Below are positions 1 through 7,853 of a DNA stretch of 64,000 nt, in pieces. The DNA is from SHVO01 sp041906145. GTDB taxonomy: Bacteria; Pseudomonadota; Alphaproteobacteria; Rhodospirillales; Rhodospirillaceae. Positions within the stretch are counted from its first letter, which is position 1. Every line of letters starts with the position of its first letter. The notes below the pieces were generated by a model that ran no database searches, was not told the DNA's origin, and saw nothing but the letters and a program-made list of their open reading frames with translations. The stretch covers positions 186,001-250,000 of the forward strand of contig JAYRJU010000005.1 in NCBI GenBank assembly GCA_041906145.1. The letters are read 5' to 3'. The translations under genes were made by a program, and so were the position numbers.

Positions 1-1256
1 GTCACGACCTTCTCGCCGGGCTCCAGCCCGTCGAGCACTTCGATGAAGCGCGAATTGCGGCGGCCGAGACGGACGCCGCGGCGCACGGCTTCGCCGCCGT
101 CGGGCGCCATCACGAAAATCCACGATCCGCCGGTGTCTTGGAAAAACGCGCCGTCCGGGATCAAGAGGGCATCGGTGGGATCGCCCAACGTGAGTTTCAA
201 TTGCAGCGTCTGGCCGCGGCGGATATCGGCAGGCTCCGTGTCCGCGAATACCAGGTCGGCGACAAAATGGCCGTCGCGCACCTGCGGATAGATTTTCGCG
301 ACCCGCGCGGTGTAATCCTTCCCATTCCAGGACAGCATGGCCGTCTGCTCGAGTTCGACGCGGCTCAGGTAGAATTCGTCGATGTCGGCTGCGATCTTGC
401 GGCGGCCCGGATCATCGATCTGACCCAGGCGTTCACCCTTCGCCAGGCTTTGCCCGATTTCGGCGCTGAACGCGGTCAGCTTGCCATCCACCGGGGCTCG
501 CACGGTCAGGCCGTCGAGATTCTGACGCGCAATCTCCAAGTTCTCAGTGAGGCGCTTCGCCGTTTCCTTGATCTGCTTGAGCTGCGTCTCTTGAAGATGC
601 TCCGTGTTCTTCAGCGTCTCACTCAGCAGCGTGAACTTCCTTTTCTGGAAGTTGAATTCATCGTCCAGGTTCTCGAGATCGGCCTTCGAGCTGTTGCCAT
701 TGGCGAACAGCGCTTTGCGGCGTTCCAGCGCGCGGCCGAGCTTCTGCACTTGGTATTCCGCCTCAATCATGTCGCGGCGATTGTTGAGGCGGCTTTGCTC
801 GAGATTGAGTTCCAGCGTGCGCACGTTGTTGGTTTGCTGCGCGACCTCGGCTTCGCGGGTCAGTACTTCGAGGCGCAGCTGCGTGTTTGACAGGTCCACC
901 AGCACATCGCCGGCTTTCACCTCGGCGCCGTCTTCGACGTACATCTTTTCGATACGCCCGCCTTCGATGGCGTCGAGATAGACCGTCTTCAGCGGCGCGA
1001 CCCGGCCGCGAACGGGCACGAAATCCTCAAACGCGCCGCGGGTGACTTCGCCCACAGTGACGGTGGAGCTTTCGACCTTCACGGCCTTGCCGCCGGGCAT
1101 TGCGATGAAGATCGCGAGGACGATGAGAAGAAGAGCGCTGCCGCCGGCCGCGGCAGCGAGCTTGGCGCGCTTGTGCCAAGCCGGCGCTTCGATCTTGCGA
1201 TCCATGGCTCCGCCGTGGATGACGCGAGGGGTCGCGTGTGGGTCTGGGGAGGTCAT
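1..1256 (-). CDS. HlyD/MacA-like efflux periplasmic adaptor (C-terminus cut by window edge)
   Basis: About 418 residues are visible; the 3' end lies beyond base 1. The N-terminus is cytosolic, followed by one membrane anchor at about residues 33-52 (ALLLIVLAIFIAM). Next come a biotinyl/lipoyl half-motif (GRIEKMYVEDGAEVKAGDVL), a long alpha-helical hairpin rich in Gln, Glu and Arg at about 120-235, the second lipoyl half (LTVRAPVDGKLTAFSAEIGQ) and a beta-barrel with a TLGDPTDALLIPDGAFF-like strand. This order is that of membrane-fusion adaptors paired with ABC (MacB-type) or RND pumps. The partner should lie off the left edge. The start at 1256 has AAGGAG 12 nt upstream; a second in-frame ATG at 1205 is possible. 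No lipobox is seen. Substrate is unknown. Confidence 0.88.
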   Translation of the reverse strand, partial: MTSPDPHATPRVIHGGAMDRKIEAPAWHKRAKLAAAAGGSALLLIVLAIFIAMPGGKAVKVESSTVTVGEVTRGAFEDFVPVRGRVAPLKTVYLDAIEGGRIEKMYVEDGAEVKAGDVLVDLSNTQLRLEVLTREAEVAQQTNNVRTLELNLEQSRLNNRRDMIEAEYQVQKLGRALERRKALFANGNSSKADLENLDDEFNFQKRKFTLLSETLKNTEHLQETQLKQIKETAKRLTENLEIARQNLDGLTVRAPVDGKLTAFSAEIGQSLAKGERLGQIDDPGRRKIAADIDEFYLSRVELEQTAMLSWNGKDYTARVAKIYPQVRDGHFVADLVFADTEPADIRRGQTLQLKLTLGDPTDALLIPDGAFFQDTGGSWIFVMAPDGGEAVRRGVRLGRRNSRFIEVLDGLEPGEKVV

Positions 1257-1401
1257 GGGCCGGAAGCGCTCCTTATCGGCGGAAAAGCCCGCCGACCTCC
1301 GCTAGAGCAAAGCCCGTGCCACAAATTTTACTTGATCTAAGCCATTGAAATAATGGAATTAATTTCCACGCCGCGACGAAAGTTAGCAATAACTCAAAAG
1401 A

Positions 1402-1442
1402 AAATGGCGGTTTTAGACACCTATTGTCTAAAACCGCCATTT
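1402..1442. promoter_or_regulatory. Perfect 18-bp inverted repeat (operator or terminator) in the amidase-HlyD gap
   Basis: Arms 1402-1419 and 1425-1442 are exact reverse complements, separated by 5 nt (CCTAT). The core is TTTTAGACA-N5-TGTCTAAAA flanked by GC-rich arms. It lies between the amidase stop (1558) and the HlyD start (1256), both on the minus strand. Read on that strand the hairpin is followed by TTTTCTTTT, so it can be a Rho-independent terminator of the amidase. The symmetric core could equally be a repressor site for the adaptor. The rest of the 1257-1557 gap is AT-rich and holds no convincing gene. Confidence 0.7.
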
Positions 1443-1557
1443 CACATTTTTAGCCATCCTTGCGACAGACAACCGCGAGGATCCGGAGGGGTCTAGTTTA
1501 TTGTAATATCATGTATTTTTGTCACAACGGGCTAGGCCCCCGGGTAACAAAGTACCC

Positions 1558-3168
1558 CTACTTCGGATCCGGCACCTCAATCGTCTCTCCAGCAAGCACC
1601 GGGGTGTTCACCGGCAAACGCCGCGCGCGGCTCGCTTGTTCGTAGGCGTAGCCCAGCGCCAGAATTTTCCCCTCGCTGAAGGCCGTTCCCAGGAACGAGA
1701 TCCCCACCGGCAGGTCGTCGTTGGTGAAACCGGCCGGAACGATTAGGTCGGGAAAACCTGTCAGATTCGCGAAATTGGCCGGCGTGTTGGCGGCGCCGCC
1801 GGGAATCGCCGTCGGTTCGACGATGGCCGGCGGACGCTTCGGCGCCGTCGGATAAACGATCGCATCGAGCTTGTTGACCGCGAAGACGCCTTCCATGGCG
1901 TTGCGCATCAACGGCAAACCGTAATCTCGGACCGACAGGTATCTATAGTCCGACAGCGTGGCCGACGACGCGAGTTCGGTTTGGAACAGCGTCCAGCGCG
2001 CCGAGTTCGGGCCGGCGCCGTCCGGACGGGGGCTAGTGTATTGGCCCGCGCGTTCGATCATCTCCGGCAGGCTCTTTGGATATTTCGGACCGAGCGTCTT
2101 GAGGTACGTGGCCACCTGCGGCACGAATTCCGGATTGCGGATAGCCGCGTAGAACTCGCCCTTCGCATCGAGCATCCATTTTGGATAGCTCACGTCGACG
2201 ATGGTGGCGCCCTTCGCCCTCATGACCTTGAGCGCGTTCTCGATCACCCAATCCACTTCCTCGTCCTGTTTCATGAAATCGCGCGCGACACCGATGCGCG
2301 CGCCCTTCAATGAATCGGCGTTCAGGAATTTGGTGTAGTCCTTCTCGAACTTGCCTTGGCTTTTTTTGGTGGCGTCGTCGTTGGGATCGATCCCCGTCAT
2401 CGTTCCGAGCGCGATGGCGACGTCGGCGACGTTACGCGTCATCGGTCCGCCCGTATCGAACGTGAGCGCAAGCGGAATGATGCCGTCCCGGCTGAGAAGA
2501 CCGTGAGTCGGCTTCAACCCTACGATCCCGTTCACGGTCGACGGCCCGCGGATCGAACCGCCCGTATCGGTGCCGAAGCCCAGCGGCGCATATGCCGCCG
2601 CGATGGCAACGCCCGTACCGCCCGAGGATCCCGACGGCTGACGCGTGAGATCGTGCGGATTGAGAGACTGGCCGCCAAGCGAGCTGTTGCTGCTGGAGGA
2701 AGCGAACTCCGACATATTCACCTTGGCGAGGATGATCGCGCCGGCCTCCTTCAAACGGCGAACCATATAAGCATCGTCCGGCGGAAGAGAGCCTTCGAGC
2801 AACACGGATCCGCCCGACGTCTGCATGTCGGCCGTGTCGTAGTTGTCCTTGAGTACAACGGGAATGCCATGGAGTACCCCGCGCACTTTGCCGGCCTTAC
2901 GCTCGGCATCGAGTTGGCGCGCGAGATCGAGCGCTTTCGGACTTAACGTGATGACCGCGTGGATCTTTGGGCCCTGACGGTCGTAAGCGTCTATGCGGGC
3001 GATCGACATCTGCACAAGCTTCTCGGCCGTCAGCGTTCCCGCCGCCATGGCGGCCGTCAGATCAGCAATCGTAGCCTGCTCCATCGGGACGGTCTTCGCC
3101 CACGCGGGTGCGGCGGCAAGCAACGTAGCTGCCGCGACGGCGGCTCGAAAACGCGGAAGAATTTTCAT
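1558..3168 (-). CDS. Exported amidase (amidase signature family)
   Basis: 536 residues from ATG 3168, which has GAGGGG a few bases upstream; a longer in-frame reading to 3216 adds an unlikely N-terminus. A signal peptide is clear (MKILPRFRAAVAAATLLAAA, cleavage near AWA-KT). The amidase-signature Ser-cisSer-Lys triad is present: Lys107 in VVLKDNYDT, cis-Ser182 in PSGSSGGTG and nucleophile Ser205 in GTDTGGSIRGPS. The family hydrolyses amides (acetamide, aryl amides, peptide amides); the substrate cannot be told from sequence. Export to the periplasm suggests scavenging of external amides or peptides. It appears to be transcribed alone, with the strong hairpin at 1402-1442 downstream. Confidence 0.93.
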   Translation of the reverse strand: MKILPRFRAAVAAATLLAAAPAWAKTVPMEQATIADLTAAMAAGTLTAEKLVQMSIARIDAYDRQGPKIHAVITLSPKALDLARQLDAERKAGKVRGVLHGIPVVLKDNYDTADMQTSGGSVLLEGSLPPDDAYMVRRLKEAGAIILAKVNMSEFASSSSNSSLGGQSLNPHDLTRQPSGSSGGTGVAIAAAYAPLGFGTDTGGSIRGPSTVNGIVGLKPTHGLLSRDGIIPLALTFDTGGPMTRNVADVAIALGTMTGIDPNDDATKKSQGKFEKDYTKFLNADSLKGARIGVARDFMKQDEEVDWVIENALKVMRAKGATIVDVSYPKWMLDAKGEFYAAIRNPEFVPQVATYLKTLGPKYPKSLPEMIERAGQYTSPRPDGAGPNSARWTLFQTELASSATLSDYRYLSVRDYGLPLMRNAMEGVFAVNKLDAIVYPTAPKRPPAIVEPTAIPGGAANTPANFANLTGFPDLIVPAGFTNDDLPVGISFLGTAFSEGKILALGYAYEQASRARRLPVNTPVLAGETIEVPDPK

Positions 3169-3268
3169 GATGCCCCTCGGTTCCTTGTGAATCGGCGAGC
3201 CACATCCCTTCCCCAAGGCGGCCCCTTGGAAAGATGCTAGCGCGGATTCCAGCCGGGCCGGAACCTGT

Positions 3269-4087
3269 TTACTTGGTCAAAATGCAGTTGACGCGGTTGA
3301 TAAAGAACTCCCGGACCGCCGGGATATGTGACAGGACCGGCAGATTCTTCACGGCCTTATATTCAAGGGAGACGACATAGAGACCGCTGGCGCCGAGGAT
3401 TTTCTCGAAGCGCCGAATGGTCATCTTGTTGATGCCCGGCAAGTAGCCGCGGGACGCGTCGTCGCGGTAAAGCTGGCGCACGGCGAACACCGCTTTCTCA
3501 GAGAACACCACGTTCACCCACGGAAAATGGGTGAAGAAATTCATGTGCTAACCATAGGGCGACAACCACGGGGATCCGAAAGTTATCAGGATCCTGCCGC
3601 CTGGCACGATCGCGGAGGCGAGTTCGTCAAGATTCCTCTCCGGCTGCGGGAAATGCTCGAACGAGTTTAGTGAAATTGCGAGGTCGAACGCACCGTGCAC
3701 CTTCTCGGCGAACACCGCGTTCGGAAGCCCGCGCGCCATGCGCCGTCCATGGTCGAGACGCTGGCGTTCGATATCGACGCCCAAAACGAAGGCGGCCCCT
3801 TCCTGCGCCATCGCCACGGTCTGAAAGCCGTCGCCGCAGCCGTAATCCAGTACACGTTCGCCGCGGATCAGCGATTTGAAGTTTGGAAACTCCCCGATAA
3901 ATTCGTGCAAAGCCGTGGCCGCCGTCCATTGCGCGGTCGGCTTCGCGTGCCCCCCGGACGCGAAGACATCCTTCGGGTTTTTGGAAAAACCGTAGAGCAA
4001 ACGCTCAGGCCACGAGAATCCGGCAACAATCCGCGCCGTGCGCGCATCGAGCGTGTCGAACGACGTCACGGCAGCCGTGTCTTCCAT
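3269..4087 (-). pseudogene. SAM-dependent methyltransferase interrupted by an in-frame TAG
   Basis: The reading frame starts at ATG 4087 (GGGGA 8 nt upstream; an ATG at 4135 is also in frame). It carries a class I methyltransferase fold: VLDYGCGDGFQTVAMA (motif I), VLGVDIERQ, FDLAISLNSFEHF and GGRILITFGSPW. After 179 residues, at 3548-3550, a TAG follows SPWLSPYG. The same frame then continues at once with HMNFFTHFPWVNVVFSE and runs 91 more residues to 3269. In this family the region reads like SPYGxHMxFFTHxPW, so one substitution (for example TCG to TAG) explains the break. The product would lack its C-terminal third unless the amber codon is read through. A base-call error is possible. Confidence 0.82.
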
Positions 4088-4224
4088 TTTGGGTATCCCC
4101 GGACTTCCGCGGCGAGGTCCGGTCTCAATGGGCATCTTCGGCCAAGGTTCCCGCTCGCCCGTAACCCCTTGTCAGTCCTGAATACTTTCGGAAGCGAATT
4201 TTCGCCGTCCGCAACCGGGACCAT

Positions 4225-4253
4225 TTGTGCGCATCGCGGCGGTGCCCTATACA
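4225..4253 (+). promoter_or_regulatory. Candidate sigma70 promoter of purB
   Basis: TTGTGC (4225-4230), 17-nt spacer, TATACA (4248-4253). This places a start site near 4260 and a leader of about 37 nt before ATG 4297. The same layout is seen before purC and grxD. No purine riboswitch fold was recognised in the short leader. Confidence 0.45.
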
Positions 4254-4296
4254 TCCCCTCCACAAATTCACATCGTGCCTAAGGATCGTTTCGAAC

Positions 4297-5592
4297 ATGA
4301 TTCCGCGTTACGCCCGTCCCGCCATGACCGCCATTTGGGAGCCGGACAACAGGTACCGGATCTGGTTCGAGATCGAGGCGCACGCGTGCGACGCACAAGC
4401 CAAGCTCGGCATCATCCCCGCGGAAGCCGCGAAAGCGGTCTGGCAGCGCGGCAAATGGAACATCGAGCGCATCGACGAGATCGAAAAAGAGACCAAACAC
4501 GACGTCATCGCCTTCCTCACCAACCTCGCCGAATACGTCGGCCCGGAAGCGCGTTTCGTTCACCAAGGCATGACATCGTCCGACGTGCTCGACACATGTC
4601 TGTCGGTTCAACTCACCCAGGCGGCCGATCTTCTCCTGAAGGACCTCGACGATCTTCTCAAGGCGCTGAAGCGCCGCGCCCTCGAACACAAGATGACCGT
4701 CACCATGGGCCGCAGCCACGGCATCCATGCCGAGCCCGTGACCCTCGGTCTCAAATTCGCGAGTTTCTACGCCGAGTTCGACCGCAACCGCACACGTTTA
4801 AAAGCCGCCCGCGAGGACATAGCGACCTGCGCCATTTCCGGTGCGGTCGGCACGTTCGCGCACATCGATCCGTTCGTCGAACAATATGTGGCCCAACAAC
4901 TTGGCCTGCATGTCGAGCCCGTCTCCACGCAGGTGATCCCACGCGACCGCCACGCGATGTTCTTCGCGACCCTTGGCGTGATCGCAAGTTCCATCGAGCG
5001 CATCGCCACCGAAATCCGCCACATGCAGCGCACGGAAGTGCGTGAAGCAGAAGAATTCTTCTCGCCCGGCCAGAAGGGCTCGTCGGCCATGCCGCACAAG
5101 CGCAACCCTGTGCTGACGGAAAACCTGACCGGCCTCGCGCGTATGGTGCGCGGCTATGCCATTCCGGCGATGGAAAACGTCGCGCTGTGGCACGAACGGG
5201 ACATCTCGCATTCGTCGGTCGAACGCTACATCGGCCCCGACGCGACGATCACACTCGACTTCGCCCTCGCTCGTTTGACCGGCGTCGTCGATAAGCTCGT
5301 GATCTATCCGGAGAACATCGAGAAGAACCTCAACATGATGGGCGGCCTCGTGTTCTCGCAGCGCGTCCTGCTCGCGCTCACGCAAGCGGGCGTCTCGCGC
5401 GAAGACTCGTATGTCCTCGTTCAGCGCAACGCGATGAAGGTGTGGAACGGCGGCGGCCAACTCCTCGACCTCTTGAAGCAGGACAAGGACGTTACCGACC
5501 GTATTCCAACGAAGGACCTGGAAGCGCTTTTCGACATGGGTTTCCACACCAAGCACGTGGACACGATCTTCAAGCGCGTTTTTGGGGAATAA
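4297..5592 (+). CDS. purB: Adenylosuccinate lyase
   Basis: 431 residues, normal for the short bacterial PurB class. It splits SAICAR to AICAR plus fumarate and adenylosuccinate to AMP plus fumarate. Visible signatures are the fumarase/aspartase loop SSAMPHKRNP, the TSSDVLDT segment, and the catalytic-His region GRSHGIHAEP. The ATG at 4297 is preferred over the upstream in-frame ATG at 4225 because the latter sits inside the candidate promoter and AAGGA lies 11 nt before 4297. It is followed by a symmetric terminator shared with the convergent DUF1476 gene. Confidence 0.98.
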   Translation: MIPRYARPAMTAIWEPDNRYRIWFEIEAHACDAQAKLGIIPAEAAKAVWQRGKWNIERIDEIEKETKHDVIAFLTNLAEYVGPEARFVHQGMTSSDVLDTCLSVQLTQAADLLLKDLDDLLKALKRRALEHKMTVTMGRSHGIHAEPVTLGLKFASFYAEFDRNRTRLKAAREDIATCAISGAVGTFAHIDPFVEQYVAQQLGLHVEPVSTQVIPRDRHAMFFATLGVIASSIERIATEIRHMQRTEVREAEEFFSPGQKGSSAMPHKRNPVLTENLTGLARMVRGYAIPAMENVALWHERDISHSSVERYIGPDATITLDFALARLTGVVDKLVIYPENIEKNLNMMGGLVFSQRVLLALTQAGVSREDSYVLVQRNAMKVWNGGGQLLDLLKQDKDVTDRIPTKDLEALFDMGFHTKHVDTIFKRVFGE

Positions 5593-5632
5593 CCCATCGC
5601 GCAGCACGCGCGAGACAAACGGATGAAAAATG

Positions 5633-5667
5633 CATTCCCCGCCCGCGCTACCGCACGGCGGGGAATG
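5633..5667. terminator. Bidirectional terminator between purB and DUF1476
   Basis: Perfect 11-bp arms CATTCCCCGCC (5633-5643) and GGCGGGGAATG (5657-5667) with a 13-nt loop. An A-run (GATGAAAAATG) flanks the left arm, giving a T-run for minus-strand transcripts. The genes converge here. Confidence 0.75.
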
Positions 5668-5680
5668 ACATTTAGGGGAC

Positions 5681-6001
5681 CTACTTCTTCTCGTCCGCCA
5701 CGGCCGCGGCGGCTTGGCCGAATAACTCGGTCAGCTTCTTCTTCAGGTCGGCACCCGACATCTTGCCGCCAAGGTCCTTGCTGACCTTGGCGATCATGTC
5801 GTCGTCACCCGGCTTTTCGAAATTCGAGTCCACGACGTCCTGCGCGTACTTATCGGCCTCGGCGCCCGACTTGCCGAGCTGACCGGCGGCCCATTGGCCG
5901 AACAGCTTGTCGCGGCGCACTTGCGCGCGAAACTGCTGTTCCTGGTCGAGCTGGAATTTCCGCTCAAAACCCTTTTCCCGGTCCGAAAACGCGTCGCTCA
6001 T
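5681..6001 (-). CDS. DUF1476 protein (F1-ATPase inhibitor zeta-type)
   Basis: 106 residues, highly charged and mostly helical, beginning MSDAFSDREKGFERKFQLDQ. This matches the alphaproteobacterial DUF1476 family, whose Paracoccus member is the zeta subunit that inhibits ATP hydrolysis by the F1FO-ATP synthase. The length and the N-terminal FxxREKxFExKF-type segment (the inhibitory region in the characterised protein) are both present. It is a single gene, convergent with purB and divergent from the NRDE gene. Confidence 0.93.
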   Translation of the reverse strand: MSDAFSDREKGFERKFQLDQEQQFRAQVRRDKLFGQWAAGQLGKSGAEADKYAQDVVDSNFEKPGDDDMIAKVSKDLGGKMSGADLKKKLTELFGQAAAAVADEKK

Positions 6002-6096
6002 TGAAGTCCTCTCAGCAAAGGTGGGGCTTTTGATATAGCGACCGCTATACCTTGGCGCAACTGGCGGAGGTGTTACGGAGACACTACGTTACAGGG

Positions 6097-6861
6097 ATGT
6101 GCACCGTTGTCCTCCGCCGCCGCCCCGGCCACGATTGGCCGATCCTCATCGGCGCCAATCGCGACGAGATGGCGAACCGCCCCTGGAAGCCCCCTGCGCG
6201 CCATTGGGAAGAGCGGCCGGACATCGTTGCCGGCCTCGATGAACTTGCCGGCGGCACGTGGATGGGCCTCAGCGATACGGGCGTCGTCGCCTGCATTCTC
6301 AACCGCCACGGCACTCTCGGTCCAGCTCCGGGGAAACGCAGCCGCGGGGAGCTGGTGCTCGACGCGCTCGATCATCCCAACGCGGCCGACGCGGCCGAGG
6401 CTTTCGCTGATCTCGATCCTCTTGCTTACCGGCCGTTCAATCTCGTGATCGCGGACAATCGTGACGCCTACTGGCTTACCCTGCGCGCCTCGGTCGCGGG
6501 TGCGTGGGTCGATACGCAGAAGATCCCGGAAGGTCTGTCCATGTTCACAGCCTTCGACCGCAATGACCCGGCCGACGCGCGCATCGCCCACTACCGGCCG
6601 CTCTTTGAAAGTGCCCCAATCCCCGATCCCGGCAAAAACGAATGGGAAAGCTGGCAGCGCCTTTTAGGTTCGACAGAGGGCGGGACCGAGAGCCGGGCCA
6701 TGAGCTTCCAGATGCCGAACGGCTTTGGAACCTCTTCCTCTTCCCTTCTGGCGCTCCCGTCCCCGGAACAGGTCTTTAAAAAGGGCGGACAGCGCCCGGC
6801 CTGGCTGTTCGCCGCCGGGCGGCCCGAGTCTGCACCCTTTCAGGCTGTGGATATGTCCTGA
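6097..6861 (+). CDS. NRDE (TANGO2-like) family protein
   Basis: 254 residues from ATG 6097, giving the family-typical N-terminus MCTVV with Cys2 available as an N-terminal nucleophile, as expected for an Ntn-hydrolase fold. The defining NRDE motif is in LIGANRDEMANRPW, followed by GGTWMGLSDTGVVACILNR. Family function is poorly known; links to acyl-CoA or haem handling come from eukaryotic TANGO2. An in-frame start at 6052 would hide the Cys2 and is rejected. It lies between DUF1476 and purC. Confidence 0.9.
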   Translation: MCTVVLRRRPGHDWPILIGANRDEMANRPWKPPARHWEERPDIVAGLDELAGGTWMGLSDTGVVACILNRHGTLGPAPGKRSRGELVLDALDHPNAADAAEAFADLDPLAYRPFNLVIADNRDAYWLTLRASVAGAWVDTQKIPEGLSMFTAFDRNDPADARIAHYRPLFESAPIPDPGKNEWESWQRLLGSTEGGTESRAMSFQMPNGFGTSSSSLLALPSPEQVFKKGGQRPAWLFAAGRPESAPFQAVDMS

Positions 6862-6923
6862 GGCCCCATCCTGCCCCCGGTTTAGGCCGGTTTTAGCTGG
6901 TTTTCTAAGCACGAACGCCTGCG

Positions 6924-6952
6924 TTGTCGCCCGTAACCCATCCTGCTATAGG
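6924..6952 (+). promoter_or_regulatory. Candidate promoter of purC
   Basis: TTGTCG (6924-6929), 17-nt spacer, TATAGG (6947-6952). The leader to ATG 7026 would be about 65 nt. The box arrangement parallels the purB site at 4225. Confidence 0.42.
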
Positions 6953-7025
6953 GACCCCCATAAGCAGGGCGGTTCGCCCCAATAAAATACCGGGGCTAGT
7001 AGCCCGTACCCATCAGGAAACTTTC

Positions 7026-7793
7026 ATGGCACGTCGCAAACAAGTTTACGAAGGCAAGGCCAAGGTGCTTTTCGAGGGCCCAGAGCCCGGCACGCTGGTG
7101 CAGTACTTCAAGGACGACGCGACGGCGTTCAACAATAAGAAGAAGGGCACCATCACGGGCAAGGGCGTGCTCAACAACCGCATGTCCGAATACCTGATGA
7201 CCAAGCTGGAGGAGATCGGCATCCCGACTCACTTCGTGCGCCGGCTCAACATGCGCGAGCAGCTGGTGAAGGAAGTCGAGATCATCCCGGTGGAAGTCGT
7301 CGTGCGTAATATCGCCGCCGGCTCCATTTCCAAGCGCTTCGCCATTCCGGAAGGCACGCGCCTCCCGCGTTCGATCATCGAATACTATTACAAGAGCGAC
7401 CAGCTCGACGATCCGATGGTCTCGGAAGAACACATCACCGGCTTCGGCTGGGCGGCGATCCATGAGATCGACGAAATGCTGAATATGAGCCTGCGCATCA
7501 ACGACTACCTCGCGGGTCTGTTTCTCGGCATCGGCATTCGCCTCGTCGACTTCAAAGTCGAGTTCGGCCGCCTGTTCCATGAGAATGGCGATGTTCAAGT
7601 TGTGCTGGCGGACGAGCTGTCGCCGGACAACATGCGTCTGTGGGACGCTAAGACCAATGAGAAGATGGACAAGGACCGCTTCCGCCGCGACCTCGGCCAA
7701 ATCGAGGAAGCCTATCAGGAAGTGGCCCGGCGTCTCGGCATCCTGCCCGAAAGCGGGCCCACCGACGTCAAAGGCCCGTCGACCTTACAGTAG
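7026..7793 (+). CDS. purC: SAICAR synthase
   Basis: 255 residues from ATG 7026 (CAGGAAA upstream), the usual bacterial length. It ligates aspartate to CAIR using ATP. The N-terminal MARRKQVYEGKAKVLFEG matches the glycine-rich YEGKAK start of the family. VEVVVRNIAAGSISKRF and GIRLVDFKVEFG are the conserved family blocks. An upstream in-frame start at 6924 overlaps the candidate promoter. It opens the purC-(GT-like)-purS-purQ-purL cluster. Confidence 0.98.
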   Translation: MARRKQVYEGKAKVLFEGPEPGTLVQYFKDDATAFNNKKKGTITGKGVLNNRMSEYLMTKLEEIGIPTHFVRRLNMREQLVKEVEIIPVEVVVRNIAAGSISKRFAIPEGTRLPRSIIEYYYKSDQLDDPMVSEEHITGFGWAAIHEIDEMLNMSLRINDYLAGLFLGIGIRLVDFKVEFGRLFHENGDVQVVLADELSPDNMRLWDAKTNEKMDKDRFRRDLGQIEEAYQEVARRLGILPESGPTDVKGPSTLQ

Positions 7794-7853
7794 GGCAAGC
7801 GCAGAAACTTTCGGACTTGAAGCCGCGCCGTGGAGTCCGGAAGCCGATAAGAG

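Noticed and set aside
4090..4296. Purine riboswitch before purB
   Set aside because: The leader after the candidate start is only about 37 nt and no three-way-junction consensus is visible.
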